A stretch of 64,000 nt of DNA. Source: Azolla caroliniana (Eukaryota; Polypodiophyta). The notes below the pieces were generated by a model. The model was not told where the DNA came from, did not search any database, and saw nothing but the letters and a program-made list of their open reading frames with translations. The position numbers and the translations under genes are program-made. The stretch lies in contig JBHGNT010000094.1 of NCBI GenBank assembly GCA_043228905.1, positions 1 to 64,000 on the forward strand, given 5' to 3'. Of the stretch, positions 58,219 through 64,000 are shown one piece after another (position 1 is the stretch's first letter; each line of letters opens with the position of its first letter).

Positions 58219-58832
58219 TGACGGGAAATATGTGGAATATTACTCGGCCACAACTGAGTCTCAGATCGTGTCGTTTCAAATCGAAACACCGAGAATGGGA
58301 ATAGAGGTGAATACACGTACACACAGACAATATGAGAGAGGGTACACAATATGTTTACATGGAAAACCCTAAATGGGAAAAACCACATGAGTCCACAAAC
58401 TCCAACTATCACTATGTCTAGAGGAATACAACAAGTGAACACAGAGGTAACAACCTCTTGCTCACAATCTTTGCCTGGCGGCAGTTACAACAGAGACTCA
58501 CTCTGTATCTCTCTCTCTCACACACACACACACACTGTACAATAGTTACACTCAATAGCTCTATACAACAAATAGTTTCAACACCCTTAGGTGTTTGCCC
58601 TAGGTCATATTTATACTAATATGACTTTCAGGCTATTTACAAATATAGCCCGAGTGGGCTCTTTGGAACATATTTACATATATGACCCTTCATCCAGTGA
58701 GGGGTACTCACCGGGCTTGCATCATCCGGTTCTCACCGGGTCTTCCGTTGTCGGGTACTCATCATTCGGTTCTCACTAGGTCTTCCGTTGCAGGGTACTC
58801 ATATCCGATCCGGAGGGACCGAAATCCTAACA
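58219..58832 (-). mobile_element. Copia D 5' LTR
   Basis: 614 bp; on the minus strand it runs from TGTTAGGATTTCGG to ATTTCCCGTCA. It is adjacent to the TSD ATAAG (58833-58837). The partner 3' LTR is split at 40240-50045. It includes CT/CA microsatellites (58508-58536) and CCGG-rich repeats. Confidence 0.9.
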
Positions 58833-58837
58833 ATAAG

Positions 58838-59036
58838 TGCCAACGATAATGCCACATACCACCTTGCGGAGCTAGATGGATCCAGGTTGGCCATACCCAT
58901 TGCGGGAAAAAGAGTAAAGATTTTCAAGAAAAGACAAGACGAGGATCCTGACCTCGATCACCTCGACGATGAAGATAGTAGGATGCAGCCTACAAACTTG
59001 AGTTATGTACACGAGGACGTGGAGGAATCTAATTGA
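58838..59036 (+). pseudogene. G1 pol, C-terminal end
   Basis: NATYHLAELDGSRLAIPIAGKRVKIFKKR continues the GPY/F region left at 50051 and aligns with G2 and G3 pol. An acidic Asp-rich tail ends at the TGA at 59034-59036. Confidence 0.85.
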
Positions 59037-59071
59037 TCACCATAGCCGAAATCTCACACTCTCTCTTATTG

Positions 59072-59108
59072 GCACGTACCGGAGGACGTGCGGTTTGGTG
59101 GGGGTGGA
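59072..59108 (+). promoter_or_regulatory. G1 terminal hairpin and polypurine tract
   Basis: GCACGT (59072-59077), loop ACCGGAGG and ACGTGC (59086-59091). Compared with GCACAT/ATGTGC in G2 and G3, one pair has changed from A-T to G-C on both sides. GGTGGGGGTGGA follows up to the LTR. Confidence 0.75.
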
Positions 59109-60308
59109 TGTCGTGAAGATTTTCGGCAACAGTGTGAAAATTGCATGGAATGTACAAAATCGAGAGTGTGGTTCTTCACACACAATATGAAACAATAATA
59201 ATGAAGATATTATTTTATATCTTGATACGAAAAGATGGATGTCTTCAAGACCTTCCTAATCCATTTTACTACATGTGAAATGGACAACTTAGTGTCAAGT
59301 TATGTGAGTGTAAAGTTTGAGAAGAAGAAGAGAAAAACAAAAACTGTGCGATATCCCACATAGATAGGACAAATCAAGATCCCTCAATATATAAACAAAG
59401 CTGGAACTTATTACTTTTTTTCTATGAGTGGAACATAAAATGTTCTTGGCTAAACTGTGGCTTAACTACTCGTAATGGTTTTGGCGGAACCGGATGGCGA
59501 CGGAGCCAGAATCGGACCGTGATGGAGCTGGAACCGACACCGGCACCGGAATTGGAATGGATGGACGGCGACGAAACCGAAACCAGAACGGATAGACCGG
59601 ATCACCGGATTGGAAGCGAACCTGATAGACAGATTGATCGGATAGGTTGATAGCGACGATTTCGGTGTGAAACGAACAAAATCATCTAGACTAAAAAAAC
59701 CTATTAGAAATTTGTAATCAAAGGGATGCAAGCAAGGCTTGAACCTTGCACCTCCAAGATAGGAGGCAATGAACTTACCACTAAGCCAAGTCATGTCTTT
59801 TGAAATGTTTTTACTCTCATTATACTCTCACATGTAAACTTTCATGTTAAAGCTCGATTGAGTGACATGGTTATCATGCATCACATGTAATACATGAGCG
59901 TCGAGTCGCAAACATGCATCTCATGCATGTCTTGCACCCTCACAAGCATCATATGCATGGGGGCATCTATAAAAGAGTGGATGGATAGGAAAAACAGGCT
60001 AGATATTAATCAAGAAAGCTTTGTACTTGATATCAAATTTAATATTAGGAAGAAAATTCGTTATCCTTTTGATGATATATCTTGTTCTTCAAATCTAAAG
60101 TCAAGAGTTCAATCTTAATCTCTCTTTCTATTTCAATCGTTCTAAATCTATTTCAAAATTGGAATCTTAATCTCAATCTCTCTCTCTCTCTCTCTCAATC
60201 TATCTTAAATCCTTTCTCGCTAAAGCGAGTGCGTACTTCGAGTCCTTCCGGTCCAGAAACCTGGCGGTTTCGCCTCACGATCGCACATAGTGACGGATCT
60301 TCACGACA
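59109..60308 (+). mobile_element. G1 3' LTR
   Basis: 1200 bp, direct copy of 9172-10395, ending ATCTTCACGACA and followed by CCGT (60309-60312). Antisense tRNA-like boxes are at 59736-59788, and a CT microsatellite at about 60178-60198. The flanks place G1 inside copia C1. Confidence 0.92.
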
Positions 60309-60703
60309 CCGTATCAGCCGTGAAGATTTTCTTAAGGTTCCCCCATGCCTCCTTCGGCGTTTTTGCCTCTCGAATGTAGTCGAGCATGTGATCATGTACG
60401 CAGGATGCAAGGCAATACAACACACAACTCGCAGCCTGCTCCCAGGCTATGTAGTTAGCATGTGTCGTGTTGGGTTGTATTTCTTGTGCTCCTTTCATGT
60501 AGCCCCAATAGCCTTGGCTAACAAGGCATTGGTGCATCTTTTATTCCCAAGATGCAAAATTGTTTCTGCAAAGTTTCTCGATAGGAAGAGCGCTTCCCAT
60601 CCGAGTATTCATCTTGAGTCTTCTTCTTCTTCTCTGTGATACGAATTGTGCAGGTTGCTGCTACAATGATCAACCGGTTCTTCGTGAACATAGGCTTAGA
60701 CAC
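60309..60703 (-). pseudogene. C1 copia gag N-terminus
   Basis: The minus strand gives ASCVHDHMLDYIREAKTPKEAWGNLKKIF, a UBN2-type copia gag, which runs to the G1 insertion point and continues at 9171. A stop/frameshift near 60530 separates it from the first 60 codons (MFTKNRLIIV...). Confidence 0.85.
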
Positions 60704-60739
60704 AGCACACGCGGATAAGCTTGGATCAGGCTACCAATT

Positions 60740-60751
60740 GCTTTGATACCA
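60740..60751 (-). other. C1 primer-binding site
   Basis: TGGTATCAAAGC on the minus strand, directly after the 5' LTR; one base off the usual iMet site TGGTATCAGAGC. Confidence 0.8.
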
Positions 60752-60788
60752 TGTAAATAAATGAGAGTGATTATGTGCAACGGAAGTG

Positions 60789-60885
<97 letters not shown>

Positions 60886-61109
60886 ATGGAGAGAAATAGA
60901 GAGCTCGACGTATATAGAAAATGCAGGTGAAAACTGTATTAAGAAGGAGCAAAATACAAGAATAACCAACGACAGTTACAAGGGAGGTGAGAGAGCACTT
61001 ATATAGTCACCTTCCCACTATTCTCTTTCTAAAAGCATCACTTAACTAAAGAGAGGTGTAGTCTTAACTACACTGAATATGTGACATAGAACTATAATAT
61101 TATATGACA
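60752..61109 (-). mobile_element. C1 5' LTR
   Basis: On the minus strand it runs from TGTCATATAATATT to CATTTATTTACA, 358 bp, with a TATA box (CTATATAAG, near 61000). No second copy is present, so the outer end is inferred from TGT...ACA. A (GT)n run of about 45 units (60791-60885) lies in its U5 part. Confidence 0.7.
60791..60885 (+). repeat. (GT)n microsatellite
   Basis: About 42 uninterrupted GT units, then GCGCGC and GTGTG, inside the C1 5' LTR. Confidence 0.98.
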
Positions 61110-61135
61110 TACTAGTTACTATAGTAGGTGGCGGG

Positions 61136-61390
61136 TGTTCACACACTAGAGTGTGTTCCCACACTAGGGAAGTTGAGTTTGATTCTCAACATTTTGAATT
61201 TAGTTTTTTCTGTTGTTTTGCCCTCTCTGTCTCTCTCTCTAATACTGTGTATTCTCCATTCCTTGTGTTTACCTAATTGTTGCTACAGTCCGGTTGAGCC
61301 GACTACGTCTCTGTACAAGCTTCCACATCTTACTCTTTACAAGACATTTGTATTTAATGCAAATGTGATGCCTCCCTCCAAAGGAGTACA
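61136..61390 (-). mobile_element. C5 3' LTR (copia)
   Basis: On the minus strand it starts TGTACTCCTTTGGAGG after the polypurine tract CAAGGGGATC (61391-61400) and ends GTGTGTGAACA; 255 bp. The downstream flank is GCGGG (61131-61135). The 5' LTR lies beyond the right edge. Confidence 0.75.
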
Positions 61391-61620
61391 GATCCCCTTG
61401 TAATGGGCGTATACAACAGAGAATCTGTAATAAACGAAAAAGGAGTACAGATTTATACAAGGTTGTCGAACAATTTGGTTTTGTTCGAGTCTGCAAAATC
61501 CGAGAGCAGAAGGCCAAATTGGCCGAAGTCAGAAGAGATGAAGCTGAGCCTCGAACTGTCAAAGGTGATTGTCCAAAACCATTTGAATGTCCGACTCAAT
61601 TGGACCGATCATTTGTTAAG
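61391..61620 (-). other. C5 polypurine tract and 3' untranslated region
   Basis: It resembles the C3 3' tail (GACTCGAACAAAACC). Nothing coding is seen. Confidence 0.6.
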
Positions 61621-64000
61621 CCCATTTGGTGCATGAGGGATCAGAATCGATCCACTAAAAGACACATGATCATCCCATCTACGACATTATTGACTGTAGG
61701 TACCTTCTTGAGGTCGATTTTCCCTGAAATGACATAGTCCCGAACAAAGTGATATCTCACATCAATATGCTTCGAGGCGTTGTGCTGAACCAGATTTTTC
61801 GATAGAGTGACAACACCTGACTGTCGTTGTAGACAATTGGAGCCGAGTTAGAGTCGACTTGTCAAAACGTGCAAGCCAACCGACCGAGCCATAAGGCCTC
61901 TTTTGTCGCATCCGACGCGGCTATGTATTCGGCTTCGGTCGTTGATGTGGTAGTGCACTCCTAAAGTTTTGATTTCCACGAGATCGCTCCATTGCCAAAT
62001 TTGAAACAATATCCGGTTGTCAATTTTCGACTGTCCACACAGCCGGCAAAGTCTAAGTTGGTGTATCCGACTACGCCTAAAGCATCATTCGGGCCAGATA
62101 GGATGCCATATTCTTTTGTGCCCATCAAATATCTGAACACATGCTTGACTTCGTTGCAATGCAATCGGCCAAGATTTTGCATCAGACTCCGATGGTGTGA
62201 GCAATGTCAAGTCGTGTCACGACCATCGCCTACATCAAGGAGCCGACTGCCAATGCATACGGTACCAACTTCATAACTTCCTCCTCCAGACCAGATGTCG
62301 AGTAGTCTTGTTGAGATAACCGAAGATTAATGGGGGGCGGGGTTGAAGCAAGTTTGGCCGATTACATGTTAAAGTGTTCTAAGACATGTCCAATATAGTC
62401 AGATTGAGACAGAAACAACTGTTGTCGGTTCTGATTCTGACTTATCTGCATGCCGAGAATGTGTCTTGCCGGACCGAGGTCCTTCATGGCAAACTTCAAT
62501 TGCATATACCGAACAAGTTCGACGAGTTCTCCGACATGTCAACCAGAGAGTAGCATGTCGTCCACGTAGATGATGAGGAAGATGGGAGACCCAACTCGAG
62601 ATGTTTTGGTGAAGAGACAGTGGTCCTCATTGCTCTTTGAGAAGCCGACTAATTAGATAAAGTTGTCAAACTTCTTGTACCACTGTCTCGATGCCTACTC
62701 TAGGCGGTATAGACTCTTCTTGAGTCGGCAAACTAGATGTTCCTGGCCAGATTCCACAAAGCCTTTCGGTGTCCCCATATAAATTTCCTCCTCTAGATCA
62801 CCATGGAGGAAGGCCATTTTTACATCTAGCTGGATCAACTCCATGTCCTTGGCTGCCACTACGCCGAGTAGAAATCGAAGGGTCATCATTTTCACCACTG
62901 GTGAAAAGATCTCGTCGAGTTCAGCACCATATTCTTGTCGGAAGCCCTTAGCTACTAATTTGGCCTTGAATTTTGGGGTGGCCGAATTAGACGTCTCTTT
63001 TAATCTGTAGACCCACTTGCACGGAAGAGCACGTTGATTTTTTGGTAGTTCAACCAAATTCCAAGACTTGTTTGCCCGAATGGAGTTCATTTTCGACTCC
63101 ATCGCCAGATGCCATGTGGCCAAATTGGTTGATACCGATGCTTCTTCATATGACTTAGGTTCGCCTATGTCCATAAAGAAGATTCCAGGAGAGTACCTCT
63201 CTGGGGGCTGCAACTGTCTCTTGGATCTTCGAGGTATGATTGGACTAGTCACATCGGGTGTCTGAGTCGAATGGTTCAAAGCCAAATCATTCGGTTGTGC
63301 CGAGTCAAGCGTTGCCCAATCGATGTGAGGGGATTCAACTACCCGTGAAGCCAACCTCGTGTTATGGGTTGGGCCTTCGTGAAGGGTCGACACATATGAA
63401 AAGATTACCCTTCCGACTTCAATAGGCCTTTCGGTCGTCTTGTGATAGCCGACTCATTGAACACTACGTCCGAACTTTGGACGATCTGTTTGTGCTTGGG
63501 GTCCTAGAGTCGGTATCCGATCTCATTGTCTGGTCCATAGCCAAGGAAAATAAATTTCCTAGACCTTGGTTCTAATTTGCGGCGGTCGTCTTTCGGTATG
63601 AGGGCTTACGCCTTGCATCCAAAAAACCTCAGCTTCTTGTAATTCGGCTTCCTATTGGTCCATAGTTCCTAAGGTACTTGAAGTCCTAGTGGCCTACTCG
63701 GCGACATGTTAATTATGTGTACATCTGTAAGTAGGGCCTCTGCTCAGAAGCCATTCGACAGTCCGGAGTGTTGGAGCATGGATACTATCCGTTCTTGAAT
63801 TGTCCGATTCATCCACTCGGCAATTCCATTCTGATCCGGACTTTGTGGTGCCATGTATTCACGTCTGATGTCGCACTGTCGACAAAATCTAACGAATTCT
63901 TCTGACTTGAAGGCATTTTAGCTTTCGACTATACTGATTTTCTACCATTGCGAGCCATATTATTCGTGAAGAAGAAGGATGGCTCTCTACGCTTATGTGT
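61621..64000 (-). pseudogene. C5: copia integrase end, RT and RNase H, cut by the window edge
   Basis: Same subfamily as C3. From the right: a degenerate integrase C-terminus with stops (63400-64000), then an open block 62695-63393 with RT (KWVYRLKE, KAKLVAKGFRQEYG, QLDVKMAFLHGDLEEEIY). The catalytic YVDD is intact near 62560. RNase H follows (FAGCVDSRKLTTGYC, HNASKHIDVRYHF) to about 61630. Frameshifts and stops at about 62695, 62650 and 62330 break it. Confidence 0.87.

Overview
The window is nuclear DNA of a seed plant, probably a dicot. The evidence is one complete spliced host gene, a type-A cytokinin response regulator with five exons (5671-7805), surrounded by plant-type Ty1/copia and Ty3/gypsy-like LTR retrotransposons with tRNA-iMet-type primer sites, polypurine tracts and target-site duplications (TSDs). 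Almost every element is damaged, and most lie inside one another.

Layout. 1-5071: 3' part of a copia element (C0), with a solo LTR (4257-4910) in its 3' LTR. 5072-8005: response-regulator gene. 8006-9171 and 60309-61109 (minus): two halves of one copia element (C1), split in its gag by a gypsy-like element G1 (9172-60308, TSD CCGT). Inside G1 lie (a) a reversed solo LTR S of the G3 family (11573-20873, TSD CCGT), which itself holds gypsy-like element G2 (12335-20690); and (b) a copia element D (TSD ATAAG). D carries in its 3' LTR a short non-autonomous element E2 (40246-44192, TSD GTTAG) and a copia element C3 (44634-49918). In its reverse transcriptase D carries a large unknown DNA-transposon-like unit T. 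T in turn holds gypsy-like element G3 (32026-39103, TSD ACGT) and a second D-type solo LTR (52046-52802, TSD ATGTA). 61136-64000 (minus): 3' part of a further copia element (C5), running off the window.

One rearrangement ties the map together. The segment from about 24577 to 50656 is inverted. Turning it back rejoins the G1 integrase frame, puts the two halves of D in one orientation and joins the two halves of a spliced T gene.

Most unusual content: (1) T, about 11 kb, with two convergent spliced genes. One encodes a coiled-coil/RING-H2 protein; the other is a decayed transposase-like protein with a conserved WSDG...SGHGKG..DGAGA core. (2) The G1/G2/G3 lineage, which shows a DHG protease site fused to gag, pol in another frame, an 18-nt putative primer site, a hairpin before the polypurine tract with a compensatory base-pair change, TSDs of 4 bp centred on CG, and tRNA-like A/B boxes antisense in the G1 and G3 LTRs. 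No database search was possible; family names rest on motifs and memory.
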